DNA of 64,000 bases, taken from Crossaster papposus (Eukaryota > Echinodermata > Asteroidea > Velatida > Solasteridae). The stretch lies in NCBI GenBank assembly GCA_037893245.1, contig JBAIAA010000657.1, forward strand, positions 682,001 through 746,000. Reading direction: 5' to 3'. Position numbers and translations under genes: made by a program. Below the pieces are notes generated by a model, which was not told the origin of the DNA, made no database searches, and worked only from the letters and a program-made list of their open reading frames with translations. This document shows, in pieces, positions 23,801 to 38,800 of this stretch. Position 1 is the first letter of the stretch. Each line of letters begins with the position of its first letter.

Positions 23801-26800
23801 GGCACATGATATTTTACAATCACGCAATGTGAAAGCCAAGCTATTATTAGGGGCCCATCATAGCTATACTGTCGGAGCGGAAAGTACAGACACACGTACT
23901 TTAACCATGACAAGCCAGTAGTTGCCATTTGAGACTTTCACTCATGAGCATATTTCTCAAAGGAGGTTAATAGATTAGTTTCCTAATACATTCTAATTTA
24001 TGCACGCATGCACACAAACAGACGAGAAGGCAAGAAGCAAAATTGGCAATTGAAAATGTACAGGGGTCCAAAAGTCTAAGTTCCTGAAATCATCATAGGT
24101 ATTACTTACTGGTCTAATTGGAGTATTTTATTGGTACAAAATCAAAACTTAAAAACAAATGATCTGTCCCGTGCGCACGAGGGAAATCAGCAGTGCTTCC
24201 TTTCACCCACGAAGCAGAGAATAATGTGACTTTTCGGAGGAACCATCTACCACATTGCAGACAGAATCGCAGCCACTAATTGACGGCGTGATTCACAGCT
24301 TTCTCCAGCACAAAACGATGTGATTCACGCCGAGATTAAAGGAACAAATCCTGGAAAAATTGAGAAAAATTGACAAAACTTGTTGGACCCCTGTACATTT
24401 TCAATGAGCTGATTTTGCTTTTTGCCTCCAGGCCTATTTATGTTTATGCATGCATAAATTACAATTAATTAGGAAAATGGTCTATGTTAGAGGTAGCCTT
24501 GGTCAAGGCGAGTTCGTCGTTATCCGTTAGTCGCTATCCGTCTAGAAATACACGCCACGCGCGCCCCGCATATGCTGCTACAGCGCGAACAGCGACCTCA
24601 TACGGCCACTATTTATGCAAATCTACTGAGGCTACTTTTTCGCCTTGGATCATTGGGTTTTTGAAATCTTATGTTTTTCCTATATTTTGCGCCACATTTG
24701 TGGCGCATGACCTCGTATGCGAATACAGATAAGTATAGGCGGGGCTAAGATGTGAAGTATCCAATCACAACGCGGTTGAATCCCTGTCGTCCGAAAATCT
24801 GTCGCGTTGTTTGAATTTTGCAGCGAAAATATTATCCTCGAAGATTTTAGACCCGAGCAGCGAAAGGCCATTAATCCTTTCTTCGTGGTCACGGTACGTG
24901 TTTTTTTTTAATTTGCCCACAGGTTATGGGAAATCCGTCATTTTTCAGGCAGCCCCATTTTGCTCGGAGCTCGTACGTACGTACGGCCAGGTACTCAGCG
25001 TCAGTTTTCAGCGTGTTCGGTCAGTTTCTTATCGCCGCATAATCGGCATTAACCCAGGCATGCTGGTCTGTGCGTTATATCGCCACATTGTATGGTCCAA
25101 GCATGGTCCAACGCTGTGGGGAGGGGGCATGTTTACGGCTGCAGAACCAACCTTCAAAGTGATCGCAATATCGTAATTTAAACAGGGACAAGTGTCAATT
25201 ATATCCTCAATAACTTCTCAGATTATTTGTTTGGCAAAATTCAGCCGGCAAGTCATTTAATTATCAGAGTTCCGCGTTTTACCGAGCCACGGTTTTCAGA
25301 TCAGCTGGATTAGATGCGTGTGATATAATGTAGGGCCGAGTTCGACACGTTTCAATAGAGTCGCGGCCTTCTCCAGTCACCGCGGTTGAAAACTCAAAAC
25401 TAAGCAGCTAAACACTGACCATAACATTGTCAACATTCAAGAAAATACCCAGCAAAACGAGCAAAATAACTGCGACCCTCACGAATCAAGCAAGACAGTT
25501 CAAATCTTCATGTGTAATTCCTACAAGCCTTCGTAAAAATCTATCAACTTTCTCCGATAAAATAATGTCAACGATGGCGGTGTTCGTAAACACTTGCGAG
25601 CAAGCTATGACCTTTCACCGCTAGCTCAAATTATGCAGTTTCTACGCAACGATCGACCAATAAGAAAACGACTATAAAGGTCAGCTTAATCTATTAGCAT
25701 AATGAGCACCGCCCCCAAAACCTAATGATCCAAGGCGTTCGAGTATCCTCAGTTAGTTTGCATATAATAGTGGTAGTCCTGCAGATTAATAAAAATTTTC
25801 ACCACAATATTGCATTTGATGATACAAGCACCAAAATTGGCATAACTACTCTTTTGGGGTCACTGTACACAAAAACCCCGTTAGCCAAATAAAAATCCAA
25901 TATGGCGGCCATTTTTTTCAAGATGGCCGCCACTAAATGGTAACACTTAATGTTACATTGGATTAATTGGTCATACAAGCACCAACAGTTGCAACTATCC
26001 ACCAAATGTACCCCTTATCAATTCAAAAATAGAAACAACTTAAACATTCAAGATGGCGGCCATTTTTTCAAGATGGCGGCCATGTTTTTCAAGATTGCTT
26101 TCATTGAATGACATACATTGGTTATTTTACAAAAGAAACCAAATGGTCATACAATAAAGCTGCAATTTACCTCTCGTTGGTCATTTATAATTAACAAATC
26201 ATAAATCACTGGAAATCAAAGATGGCCGCCATTTTGAAAAATGGCGGCCAACACGTACGTACAATACCTATTTATAACAATAGCGGGTGTCAGTAGAGAA
26301 GAAAATGATTACAAGAATTGCGACCTGACTTGAGATTCTTACCATTACTGTTGTAATTGCTTTATTTTGTATTTGCGTTACTGAACATTTGAAGGCATAT
26401 TTAGCGTACCTTTGATGCTTACAGTCTGTGTTTTAACATGCCATGCATAGAGCAAATCAATCTCATCAGTCCTGGTTGAGCTTGTAACCAAGGTATTAAC
26501 CAATCTATTGGTTATTCATAACCAATATATTGGTTGTCCTTCAACCAGTCATATTGGTTGAGCTTGTAACCAAGGTATTAACCAATCTAATGGTTATTCA
26601 TAACCAATATGTTGGTTGTCCTTCAACCAGTCATATTGGTTGAGCTTGTAACCAAGGTATTAACCAATCTAATGGTTATTCATAACCAATATGTTGGTTG
26701 TCCTTCAACCAGTTATATTGGTTGAGCTTGTAACCAAGGTATTAACCAATCTATTGGTTATTCATAATGTAGGAAATGTACCTACAGCAACTGACCAATC

Positions 26801-29800
26801 AGTGAGAAAATTTGTTTTGACAATAGTCGATGTTAAATTGTGGTATTTAGTCCAAAATGCACTTTTTTTGACCATAATATATAATTATTCAAACGATTCC
26901 ATGATCGAATTTAGATGTTTGTGCAAACATAGTGACAAATTGACAATAAATTTCATCCGTATTCAACTGTTGAAATCTTTTCATAAAAAAATAGCTGTGA
27001 CTTCGTCGTGTACAAAAAAGCGAACTATAAAACTAACAACGGCTAAGTGTGTAGTAAGTGGTCAGTAGCTGATATCTAATAGGAATATGTTATTATTGTA
27101 TGTATGCATAATTGCAATGTTAATTTCATTGGTATTATTTCATTACGTAATTTGTCCACGTTATGTAATTGGTTGCGTGGGAACCTTTGAATTAAATATT
27201 GTATTGGTTGGTGTTATGCAAATTGTTTGGTTGGTGTTATGCAAATTGTTGCGTGTTAACCAATATGAATATGCAGCCCTACTATTATGTATTGGTTAGT
27301 GCTATAACCAATACAAATTACCAATACAAATTGGTTGGAGTCCATTGTGGGTTGGTTAAATTAACCAACATTGCATTGGTTGGTGTTATAACCAATATGG
27401 ATTGACTATAGGTAACCAATATCAGATTATTTTAACCAATATTTCGGTTACCACATATCTACCAACTGGATTGGTTAAAATCGACCAATATATTGGTTAT
27501 ATTTTCAACCAATCTGTTTTTAGAGTGTGTTGTATGTCTTTGTACCAGATATGTTTAGATTTATGTGTCACTTTTTGTAACATATAGGCTGAGTCATCTT
27601 GTGGCGGCCATCTTTAAAAATGGTAGCCATCTTGAATTACCAAGTGGTTGACAATTTTAGCATAATATTGGATTCAAATGGAGAATAAATGCCCATTTTG
27701 GTCCTTGTATTACTGTTTGATCCTTGCTAACACTACTACTAGCCATTCAGTTGCGACCATTTTGGAAAATGGCGGCCATCTTGAATTTTCAAGTGCCTAA
27801 TATACTGTTTTGGATATGCCAACAAAAGGGAGACCAAACGGATGTTAAATGCCAAGTTTTGTGCTTGTATTTCCATTCTATCCATCCGTACATCAATATT
27901 TCGGTGATATTTGGCCTTCATTGGCGGCCATCATCAAAAATGGCGGCCATCTTGGATTTTCAAGTGCCTAATATACTGTTTTGGATATGCCAACAACAGG
28001 GAGACCAAACGAATGTTAAATGCCAAGTTTTGTGCTTGTCATTGCCATTCTATCCATCTGTACATCAATATTTCGGTGATATTTGGCCTTTATTGGCGGC
28101 CATCTTCAAAAATGGCGGCCATCTTGGATTTTAACTTGGCTAACGGGGTTTTTGTGTAAGGTGACCCAAAATGAGCATGTGTGCCAATTTTGGTGCTTGT
28201 ATCACTAAATGCAATATTATTGTAGTAATCTGCAGGACTATGGCCGCGTGAGGTCGTTGTTTGAGCTCCGATACGATTACCGCTGCGCTGTACGTACGGA
28301 CGGGTAACGATGAACGCCTTGACCAAGGCTATGTTAGAGGCGGGTAGATGAAAGCCCCGCCCTTAAAGCAGCTCCTCCCTGACACCGATGCACCACTACA
28401 GCATAAAGCATGACTTTCTAACACACTAAATATACAAACACAGAACAAATGTAACAAACAAAGTTAGGTTAAATTCCCAAATATGCCCCGCTCAGCACAG
28501 ACACAAGTTTATAGCGTTTGGCACAAGCTCGTCTAGTTTTGGTTTTGTTTTAAGGCAGCAGGAACTTAAGGCAGTTTAGCGAGGGAACTAGAAGGCGTCG
28601 ACAGGAGACGATGCTGAAGAAGAGACGGCCGTCCAGGACACTGAGAATACCTGCTGGGAAAGAAGCAGGGCTTGCCACAGATTTTGAGAGAAAATACAAT
28701 GTTTTGATAGTTTAAAAAACAAAAACACAAACAATTGATGATAAAAGTCAAATCAATATTACGGTTGAAATAAATAGGGGGGGGGGGAATACAACTTTTT
28801 TCAATTTTATTATTTTTTCAATTTTTTTTCGGGGCAGATGAGAAACAAGAAATTTCTTCAAGAAATATATTTCTTGAAGCTGTTTAGCTCTGAAATTTTA
28901 CTTAGCCAGAAATATTTGTGTGGGTACTGGCCACCGTGCAATTTAATGCAAATTTAGTTGTGACTACCGGTAGTCGCAAGTTGGATTAATAAACGAAATA
29001 CGCTGAATACTGTTTTCTGCTTCCTGGCTCAGTGAAAAAAAAATGGGCCTGGAATAATGACAGCGAACAGGCGAAAGTGCATCTGGTTTTGACTGATACT
29101 TTTCCAGTGGGTAGGGAAACTGTGGCAAACCCAGTGGAAAGCGAAGGGGGAATTGGGGGTTGGACTTGGAGGTATGTATATTGAGGGTTTCAAGGCCATT
29201 TCATACTCGGCTTGAATGCGAAGGCAATCGCAAATTTGTGACGTCAGGCAAGGTTTTTGCTCTGCCAATTTGAAAATGTTAAACACATTTCAACTCCGAC
29301 TAACTTCGCAGCAAATGCTACGTGACGCCAAATTCGCATTCGCATTTGCTTGAAGTATATGAACCAGCCTTTGGGGACTGGGGGGGAAGGGGGTTACATG
29401 TACATGGGGCCTGATGGGATTCTTGACGCATGCAATCTGCATCAGGCACATCAGTACTCGACAGTCAGAGTCTTGTCAGGCATTGGAGGGGTACAGTTAA
29501 GGGTGCAGTTAGGGGGTAAGAGTTTCCAAACTGGCTCACAGGGCAGGTGACTGGCTCACAGGGCAGGTGACTGGCTCACAGGGCAGGTGAATGCTTCACA
29601 ATGCAATTTTACTGACAGATGCAATTCTGACTTTAATTCCTGTTTTTGTTTTTTCAACACAAATGCTTTGCACCATTTACTTTTCTTTTCTTCAGATTTT
29701 TATTTGTAATCGTGTATCTTTTTCGATTAAAATTGCTGAAACTATTCAGTGAAATGTATTTAAAATTGCCTATTTCAAACATTGTGTATTCACAACTATC

Positions 29801-32800
29801 ATTGCTTTTCAACCTGTACACAAATTCAGGCTGCATTTGAGCAAAATCTGGCAGACAACGTAAACAATTAGTTCAATTGTTATTTTGTTGTTTCCCCTTG
29901 ATTGGTCAGGAGCTCTGTTGGAAACTCTTACTTGTTTTCTTTGGTAAGTTTGGTTATCAATGATTATGATTAAAGTTAGGCATTACACAGGCAATCAGGC
30001 ACTAGTATTCATTCACATAATTTTTTTTTCTTCTGGCATTTTCAGTATATACATGTGTATACATATAACCATCTGAAGCCTAGTGGTCCACACAAACAAA
30101 AAACGAACAAGCACACCTCCACCACCCAAAATTACCTATCAATGGATGGAGAATCCTCCTAGAAGAAAAATGATACCAAAAAAAATCTCGATTTGGTCCA
30201 GTAGTCCTCAGACCCCATCTTGGTATCATTTTTCTTTCAGTAAAATGCGGCGGAAGCACGCTTTGTCCATTTTTGGTTGCCACCACGTGTATAAGATGGC
30301 ATTAACTGTGGAGAAATCTCACGTATGTGACCCGGCAAAGTGTTCTTTATACAAGTTTATTTAATCAGCAAAAAAAGGTTGATGGGTAAGTCTATAAGGA
30401 AACAGAAGGCAATAATAATAGTTAAACATCAAACTACATGTGTAATAAGTATAGGAAATAGGAAAGATAACTCAAGTTAAGTCAACATTAAATCAAATAA
30501 AACCTTAAACACCTTAAATTCTTTAGGTAAAAGTAAAAGTAGAGAAACATAATTATACCCTTTAGTCAAAGATAAAGTTGTTTCTTAATCCACCTAATTA
30601 GATATTCATGACAACTCTAGAGTCCAGCCAAGAACACTAAAAAACTCCTGGTCATTGCTATACACAATAGGCAGTTGCCCAAAGGACAAATACATACTAA
30701 TAAGCTAGGGGGTAGCCCTACTAGCAGCCTTGGCTATAACTTAAACAATCCCCACAGGGGGCTCTCTTATGCAGGTTGATGTGCACTGATCACATAACGA
30801 TTAGCTGTACACATACCCACACAGCACAGTACATGTATCGATATACACAGAGTTGTGTGATGTAGCTATGCCCATTATCGATATGCAACTTTAACTACTT
30901 GTCTCACACTCAGCTATGACCCTGGAGGTTCCTAACAAATTCTACCTGCTGGTATACTCATTAACTCAATAGTGCTTCCAAGCTAAACCACAAAATACAA
31001 TCTATCCATGATGCATGTACGAAAGTGCACATGTTCTAAGGAGTAGTTTCCAAAGTTGGTAAAACACTAAGCGAAGGATTCTATGTGAGTAATCTATATC
31101 CCGTAAATAACAGAATGAAATATATCTCGACCACCTCTGAATACGTGAACAAATAAAGAATAGGAAGCTTGGTAAAAGTAATTATAAACTTATAAACTTA
31201 ACCTAGCAAGTTAAGAACTTTGCCTGAAGCAAAGTGAATCAAGTAAAACGAGTAGAAGAGAATACCAAAATACAATTAACTTGAACCTCAAATGAAACTT
31301 ATACAGGCAAACCCTAGTGGGCTGGCCCAACAGTTTCAGGTATCTAATACCAAAAGTGGTCAACATATCTGAACAATTAAAATGCAATACATCATCTTTC
31401 TAAATAGTAATAACACAATATAAATTGTAGACTAGTAATAATGAGAAGGAAGGAACTATTTAGTACTTACAGAACAAGGATAGGAAAGGATCACTGGTTT
31501 CTGCTTTATAGGAGTGGAGCTTGCAAATATCTTCTGTATCACACAGTGGTAGTTGATAATGGAATGAGCTGATAGCTCAGGCTGACCACACTGTAGGGCC
31601 TAAGACCCTCGGTGGGTGGTTGTTGCTAGGGCAACCAGTGGGCCTACCTTGTACCATGCTGGTACCACTGATCTGATATCGTCTTAAAGGGGCAGTACAC
31701 TGAAAGTGCCTGGTCACAATCTCCTCTGCTAGCCTATTGGGTTCCACACCAATACTGGTACTGTGAGCAACTAAAATTAATCAAAAACTAAAACAAAATG
31801 GATATAGCTACACTTGATAAAGAAAATTATAATAGACTTCGACTATCTGGATACTGTACTACAGTTCTTGATTGTTCGTTTATAACTGCGGTGTCTCGAG
31901 GGGTGTAGTCAACACAACTGCTTGCTGTAGGAAACCCTCAAGCCATATTTCTAGTCTGTCGCTCAGAAGGGCACTGTTCTCTGGTGTGAATGTGGTTGAC
32001 GTCTCCGTGTGAACTCGCTTGTTGGACGCCTTAGGGAGGTGGAAGGGATTGTGGTGTTTACCGGCATTTACACGGGTTGATCGTCTCCCCGACTCACTTA
32101 TGGGCTCCCTGGAGGTTGTTCCAGTAGCTTTTGCGGTCTTGACAACTGGAGTTGGGGAGGGCTGTTGAGTGTCGTCTGTACACTCGGGTGCAACAGGGAC
32201 TTCGCAGTCTATAGTTTCATGAAGGAGACTAGTGTGGTGGGTACCTAGAACTGGAGACACAATATTGGGGGCTTCAGGTACTGTAGCCTCCTCTACTACG
32301 TTCAAGCTCTGGGGTTCATCTGGTGTTTGCAGGACATCTGTAGTGTTAGACATCATCGGATCAGGGAAGACTGCAGCCACAGCAGGCTCCGCTGCTATGT
32401 GTGTGGCATCGGGTTGGATGATAGCACTTGCCATCTTAGATCCTTCTGAAAAAGAACTCGCCGCAGGTTTTGCAGGACCCAGTTCTGGGTAACTGAACTG
32501 TACCACAAGAGTCGCTTTGTCCAGGTTGTCCTGGTCCTTCCTCTCGGGACCCGCTGGAACGACCTCTGATGACACTCTATACTTCTCTGTCTGCCGGGGA
32601 AGTGTCGAGTTGGCAGGCTCCTCTGCTGTTTCAGAGGACTGGGGTGTCACTTCCTCCTGATCATCATCACTAAGGTCCGGGACAATTTCCTTGGTGTCTA
32701 GAATCTCGGTTCTGGTGACTCGCTTCAGTGGTCCAGTGCCATCTGCCAGCTGAATCTCGTACACATTGTCTTGGGGTTGTGATATGACACGATAGGGGGT

Positions 32801-35800
32801 TGCTTTCCAGTGATCTGAGATCTTGTTTCTTCCAAGGGGGTGACTTCGAAGGAGAACTCTGGTACCGATGGTGATGCCTTTGTCATTTGCCCTAGCATCG
32901 TTGCGCTTGCACCTGTTGGCAATCTTCACCTCCATCCTTTCCTTAGCTGATGCAGCCGCGCTTCTCAATCTCTGCTGATGTTGCTTCACCCACGCATCTA
33001 GATCTGGTGTTGGTGTGGTCTTTGGCTCTGCTAACCCAAACATCAGGTCGATTTGTAGGGTTGGCTCTCTTCCCATATAGATGAAGAAAGGTGACATGCC
33101 GGTTGATGCGTGCGGCGTGCAGTTGTATATGAAGACCAGTTCCTGCAGATGTTCCGGCCAGCGCCGCTTCTGTTCCGAGGGTAGGGTGCGAAGTAGATTG
33201 TGAAGGGTGCGATTAAAGCGTTCGCACTGCCCATTACCCTGCGGGTGATAGGCAGTCGTCCGGCTTTTGACTATACCGTAGACAGAGCACAGGTCCTTTA
33301 CGAGTTGGGATTCAAAGTTTCTCCCCTGGTCACTATGGATGCGCCTGGGAACACCATACTTCTGAAACCACTCCTTGACCAGTACCTTTGTGACAGTTGA
33401 TGCCTTTTGGTCACGGCACGGTACTGCCAAGGAAAACTTACTGAAAACATCGGTCATGACCAGTATATTTTCCCGACCATCAGAAGATTTTTCCATTACG
33501 GTGAAGTCGATAGCGAGGACATCTAGGGGATGCTCAGCCAGAAGTGTTCCCATGGTGGGTCTGATATTAGGAGTTGGTGCCTTGGCAACTGTGCATCGTT
33601 CACACTTCTTGCACCACTTCTCTACATCTGCAGCCATCCCCGGCCAGAAGAACCTTCGTTTGACCAGCGCTAGGGTGCGCTCCTGTCCCTGGTGTCCCGC
33701 TTGATTGTGAAGTGCTGTTAGTGCCCTCGGCTGTAGTTTGGCAGGCAAGAGCATTTGGGTTCGATCACCTTCAACAGGATCACATGAATGAAGATAGAGG
33801 ACACCATCCTTCTCCTGAATCCTATCCCACTTCCGCAGGAGGTTTTTTGCCGCTCTGGTCTCGTGTCTCATGTGATTTGCAGCTGGTCTCGTGCCATGTT
33901 TCCAGAACACACAGAACCTGGAGATTACTGGGTCTGCATTCTGCAGTTGAGCCAATTCTGCAGGAGGGTATTCTGGCAGGGTAGTCATCGCTGGTGGGGC
34001 CTCTACCGCAATGGCTGAACGAACACTGCCGCAGGTTGCACTAATGGTTGCCTCTGCAATCTCTCGTAGTGATGTTGAGTTGGTCGCGTCTGATAGGGTC
34101 TGTTCTGCGTGAGCAGTCTGGCGACTCAGGGCATCAGCATTGGTGTTTAATCGGCCGGAACGATACTTGATCGTGAAGTTAAATTGGGCAAGCTGGCTCA
34201 CCCACCTCATCTCCACTGCAGCAAGCTTGGACGATTTAAGATACGACAATGGGTTGTTATCAGTGAAGACTGTAAATTCTGCTCCGAGGAGATAATCACG
34301 AAACTTCTCTGTAACAGCCCATTTGAGAGCCAATAGCTCAAGCTTCATCGAGCTGTAGTTGGACATGTTCCTCTCTGGTGGTCGAAGACTGCGACTAGCA
34401 TAGCTGAGGACTACCTTGCCGTGTTCCTGCTCTTGGGATAAGACGGCGCCCAACCCATCCAGGGAGGCATCTGTTTCCACGATAAATGGTAGTCTGAAGT
34501 TGGGGTAACCAAGGATGGGTGGGGATGTCAGTCGTAGCTTTAGCTCTTTGAAGGCCTTGGTGCAGTCTAGGGTCCACTGTCGCTGAAATTCCTGCTGTTG
34601 GCTTGATGATGGACGCCTCCAGGCTGCCCCCTTCTTGCACCCTTGCTTTGTGAGGAGTGCATGGAGCGGTGCTGCTATTTGACTAAAACGCTTCACAAAT
34701 TTCCGGTAGTAGCCAGCTATTCCAAGGAATGCTCGCAACTCTTTCTCGGTTTGGGGTTGTTTCCAGTCACCAATGGCCTCTGTCTTGGCAGGGTCCGTAG
34801 CGATACCCCTTGCAGAGACAACATGGCCTAAATACTTACATTCCCCCTGGAAAAAATGGCACTTCTTGGGTTTCAGTTTTAAGCCATGTTGTCTTAATCT
34901 CTGGAACACCACTTCCAGCCTCTCAAGGTGTTCCTCGAAGGAGCTGGAAAACACCAGAATATCGTCAAGATACAGAAGGAGACTCCCGTAGTTGAGGTCA
35001 CCGAGTATGACCTCCATCAGCCGCTGGAAGGTTGCCGGGCTGTTGCTGAGTCCGAATGGCATCCGGACGTATTCGTAAAGGCCACCAGTGCCTGCACGGA
35101 AAGCTGTCTTCGGGATGTCCTCCTCAGCGACCGCTACCTGGTGGTACCCCTGTACCAAGTCCAATGAGGAAAACCTTTTTGCACCTCCTAGGGAATCTAG
35201 GGCCTCGTCGATCCTTGGGATGGGGTAGGCATCCTTCCTCGTCTGCTCATTCAAGGCCCGATAGTCAACGCAGAGGCGTATACTACCGTCCTTCTTGCGA
35301 ACGATGACCACTGGGGCAGCATATGGGCTGGTGGAAGGTCGGATGATTTTCTGCTCCAGCAGTTGTTGCAGATGGGCCTTGACGTCTGCCATTTGGTGTG
35401 GGGGAATTCTACGGTGGGGCACACGGACTGGGTGTTCATTGGTGGTGGGGATCTTATGGGTTACAGTGGTTGTGAAGCCCAAGTCATTCTCTCCATGGGA
35501 AAACACATCCCTGTATTTCCCCAAGATTTCCATCAGTTTCAGCCGTTCATCGTGGTCTAATTCTGTCTCTTCGAGATTGACGTCGAAGGGCAGAGGCTCG
35601 AAGGGCAGGGGCTCGGTGTCTGGTTGCCCTTTCGTATAGAGATGGTTGGATTTCACCTCCCTGACATCTTCCGTATCAAGGTGGATGCCGTCGCCTGTCT
35701 CGTGGATAGTACCAGAGCTTGATTGGAGGACTTGAATGGGGGATACGATGCCGATCCGGCTCTTAGGCTGCAACCACACGTCCTCCTCGCTTACGTTGAC

Positions 35801-38800
35801 CAATTGGGCAGACACTGTACCATTCTGTGAGAGGGAACATGTGTCGATCAGAGCTATGTTCTTGGGGAGGTTGCCAGTACCACCACTGACAGCCTGGGTG
35901 AGCACTTCTTGGGGGCCACTCCTCAGTTGTCTCGTGGAGCAGCTCACCACCTTGACACTATGGGCAGGGACACAGATTGGCGTTTCTCCTTTCAGTCGGG
36001 CGAAACCGGACTTTGCTCCATCCCGTTCGGCAATCTCATACGCCAGTAGCGCTTCTGCCCATCGAGGATTTTCCTCTGTTTGTGTCGCTTTTAGGTAGTT
36101 GCCGCCATATTTTTCCTTCAAGGCTTCCCTCACTTCACTTATGACGTTACATCCGAGCAGGCCAGTAGGTTGGGAATCTGCCCGAGAAGTCTTGGAGACT
36201 AGGACTCCTACTTGACTGAGTTGAAAACCTAGGATTTCCATCTCCAGCTCTGTGTAACCAGTGTACGGCAGTTCCATTCCATTTGCCGCATACACCTTCA
36301 GCCATTTGGTGACATCTTGCACAGCAGGCTGTAGGGGTGACAACTTGCTGAACACCGTCTCTGGTAAGATGGTTACCTCACTCCCAGTGTCGAGGACGAA
36401 GCGGACTTCCTGTCCCAACACTGTGATGGTCACTTCCGGGCTCTTTGAAACTGCTCTATTAAATATGTCACTTCTGCTCCAATTCGTTGAGCCAGTTAAT
36501 CTTCCCTCCAATGCCTGGCTCGTTACTGTGGAGGGTTGGCGTTTGGGGAATTCTGGCATACTCGTTGAGATGGGTTGAACGGCGTGGCCTCGGGCCAGTT
36601 TGGGCGGGAAGCATGGGCTGATGTAGGGAATTCCCTTCGAGGTCTTGGGGGTTGCGGGCAGTATCGAGCGATGTGACCAACCTCGTTGCAGTTGTAGCAG
36701 GTTGGCGGGCCTCTGCTTACCCTGGTGGGGCCAGGGGTCTTCTGGTGTGACAGGAGTAGGGAAACCTGTCCACAGAGCTGATTCAAGGCCTCCTGGGTGG
36801 CCTTTAATTGGGTGGCCTGCTGATCCAGCTGATTTTGGAGACTAATTTCCGTGTCTTCTGTCTTCACCTTCGCTGCACGAGCCTCTGCAATGGTGGGTGG
36901 CGGGGGGCTTTCCCAGGACATGACCTTGTTTCTGAGGTCAGCAAACTCAATTCCTGCGTGTTCTTGGGTGTATCGCCTGACCTCTCTGCGTAGGGATGCA
37001 TCAGCCAGGCCTGACGAGAACCTCTCGTTTAAGATGCCGTCTTTATTATCAAGTAGGGGACTGCCCTCGGGTGAGGCGATCTCCACCTTCCTTAGCAACT
37101 TCAGCAGGTTCAGGGAGAACTCCTGAATGGACTCGCCCCCTCTCTGTCTTCGGCCGTAGAAGTCTTCCCAGCGGGCAGACGGTGTTTCATGGCATGTGTA
37201 TGTCTGGAGAATATGTTCGATTATTCTGTCTGCGGTGCTTCTCTCGGAAGGGGGGCAAAGTCGGATCTCCGCTCGTGCACCACCAGTGAGGTGGTCGAGC
37301 ACCATCTGCGCACCCTCGTCGTCCGACATATCCTTAGTCAGCCGGCGCATATCTTCCGCCCACTCCCGAACTTCGGGATCTTTGTCGCTGGTTGGCCTTC
37401 CCGCCAGTTTCGTACCCCGGTCTCGAGGCACGACTACTATTTTTGGCATGCTGGCTTTCCCTTTGTCGCTCTTCATCTCCTCCAGCTGTGCCGCCATCAA
37501 CTTGACCTGCTCCTGTAGTGCCTCCATCCTCGTTGTTGGTCACGCCACCAACCCTTTTTTTTTTGCTTTACTTGTAATCCTGTCTACGACGCATGTGACC
37601 CGGCAAAGTGTTCTTTATACAAGTTTATTTAATCAGCAAAAAAAGGTTGATGGGTAAGTCTATAAGGAAACAGAAGGCAATAATAATAGTTAAACATCAA
37701 ACTACATGTGTAATAAGTATAGGAAATAGGAAAGATAACTCAAGTTAAGTCAACATTAAATCAAATAAAACCTTAAACACCTTAAATTCTTTAGGTAAAA
37801 GTAAAAGTAGAGAAACATAATTATACCCTTTAGTCAAAGATAAAGTTGTTTCTTAATCCACCTAATTAGATATTCATGACAACTCTAGAGTCCAGCCAAG
37901 AACACTAAAAAACTCCTGGTCATTGCTATACACAATAGGCAGTTGCCCAAAGGACAAATACATACTAATAAGCTAGGGGGTAGCCCTACTAGCAGCCTTG
38001 GCTATAACTTAAACAATCCCCACAGGGGGCTCTCTTATGCAGGTTGATGTGCACTGATCACATAACGATTAGCTGTACACATACCCACACAGCACAGTAC
38101 ATGTATCGATATACACAGAGTTGTGTGATGTAGCTATGCCCATTATCGATATGCAACTTTAACTACTTGTCTCACACTCAGCTATGACCCTGGAGGTTCC
38201 TAACAAATTCTACCTGCTGGTATACTCATTAACTCAATAGTGCTTCCAAGCTAAACCACAAAATACAATCTATCCATGATGCATGTACGAAAGTGCACAT
38301 GTTCTAAGGAGTAGTTTCCAAAGTTGGTAAAACACTAAGCGAAGGATTCTATGTGAGTAATCTATATCCCGTAAATAACAGAATGAAATATATCTCGACC
38401 ACCTCTGAATACGTGAACAAATAAAGAATAGGAAGCTTGGTAAAAGTAATTATAAACTTATAAACTTAACCTAGCAAGTTAAGAACTTTGCCTGAAGCAA
38501 AGTGAATCAAGTAAAACGAGTAGAAGAGAATACCAAAATACAATTAACTTGAACCTCAAATGAAACTTATACAGGCAAACCCTAGTGGGCTGGCCCAACA
38601 GTTTCAGGTATCTAATACCAAAAGTGGTCAACATATCTGAACAATTAAAATGCAATACATCATCTTTCTAAATAGTAATAACACAATATAAATTGTAGAC
38701 TAGTAATAATGAGAAGGAAGGAACTATTTAGTACTTACAGAACAAGGATAGGAAAGGATCACTGGTTTCTGCTTTATAGGAGTGGAGCTTGCAAATATCT

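Larger units (their letters stand above)
24494..28331. mobile_element. 3.8-kb terminal-inverted-repeat element with 9-bp target duplication
   Basis: Ends TAGCCTTGGTCAAGGCG and its perfect complement, flanked by TGTTAGAGG on both sides (24485-24493, 28332-28340). A 9-bp duplication is typical of Mutator-like elements. There is no transposase ORF. The interior holds a RecQ-like relic, an inner inverted repeat (about 25757-25920 against 28100-28240), an 82-bp minisatellite and GGCGGCCAT-rich repeats. Confidence 0.75.

Noticed and set aside
27724-28159. Overlapping ORFs of 82-136 codons
   Set aside because: They are translations of 171-bp tandem repeats and change frame from unit to unit.
28856-28879. 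Perfect palindrome CTTCAAGAAATATATTTCTT-GAAG resembling heat-shock elements
   Set aside because: Deep inside a repeat-laden intron, with no nearby start; chance in AT-rich sequence is likely.
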